DNA from: Spirochaetaceae bacterium
Lineage (GTDB): Bacteria; Spirochaetota; Spirochaetia; Treponematales; Breznakiellaceae
Assembly (NCBI GenBank): GCA_031278295.1
Contig: JAITKQ010000150.1
Coordinates: 1-6,118, forward strand
Reading direction: 5' to 3'
Length of the DNA: 6,118 nucleotides
Of the stretch, positions 6,098-6,118 are shown one piece after another (positions within the stretch are counted from its first letter, which is position 1; each line of letters begins with the position of its first letter). The translations under genes and the position numbers were made by a program. The notes below the pieces were generated by a model. It was not told the DNA's origin. It worked only from the letters and a program-made list of their open reading frames with translations, and did no database searches.

Positions 6098-6118
6098 AAA
6101 AAAGGAATCGTGAATGAG
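6098..6118 (+). promoter_or_regulatory. Possible ribosome binding site and start of a further gene at the window end
   Basis: An A-run ending in AGGA (6103-6106) is followed by ATG at 6114, 7 nt further on. A GTG at 6110 is too close. Only the first codons lie inside the window, so coding cannot be judged. The preceding non-coding stretch (5873-6097) and the possible operator repeats fit an upstream region. Confidence 0.25.

Overview
The window looks like bacterial chromosomal DNA, most plausibly from a spirochaete of the Treponema group, perhaps a gut species. This rests on the general look of the ValS protein and the many GC-rich palindromic repeats, so the assignment is an inference. Three genes can be supported, all on the + strand: a valyl-tRNA synthetase gene (valS, 261-3056), a gene for a beta-rich protein with a C-terminal Hint (intein/hedgehog-type) autoprocessing domain (3250-4875), and an overlapping gene for a LamG/concanavalin-like protein (4865-5872).

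Layout. Bases 1-240 are a GC-rich non-coding leader with two copies of a repeat of about 48 bp, 149 bp apart. valS is complete, with all expected motifs, but it carries an extra in-frame block of about 52 codons (1674-1829) that is essentially a string of five hairpins. After valS the base composition drops visibly. A 193-bp gap holds a candidate promoter with a perfect TTGACA, followed by a very strong ribosome binding site for the Hint gene. The Hint and LamG genes overlap by 11 bp and are probably translationally coupled. Neither product has a signal peptide or membrane segment that I can see. The second LamG-like domain is broken off at codon 259 by a small hairpin-rich element (about 5641-5832). 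Its ends carry similar GC hairpins in the same orientation, and it resembles a non-autonomous IS200/IS605-type derivative. The last 246 bases are non-coding, with a 14-bp tandem repeat, a spaced 16-bp repeat that could be an operator pair, and a possible ribosome binding site and start codon of a further gene at the window end.

How the parts relate. valS is housekeeping and functionally separate. The Hint and LamG genes form a two-gene unit of unknown role. A reasonable reading is a self-cleaving beta-rich protein made together with a carbohydrate- or ligand-binding partner, perhaps from a prophage or a surface/secreted system, but no known system can be named. The most notable observation is that one two-hairpin repeat module sits inside both valS and the LamG gene, in opposite orientation. 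It stays open as reading frame in both, and its arms differ in sequence but remain complementary. This behaviour resembles the Rickettsia palindromic elements that insert in frame into protein genes.
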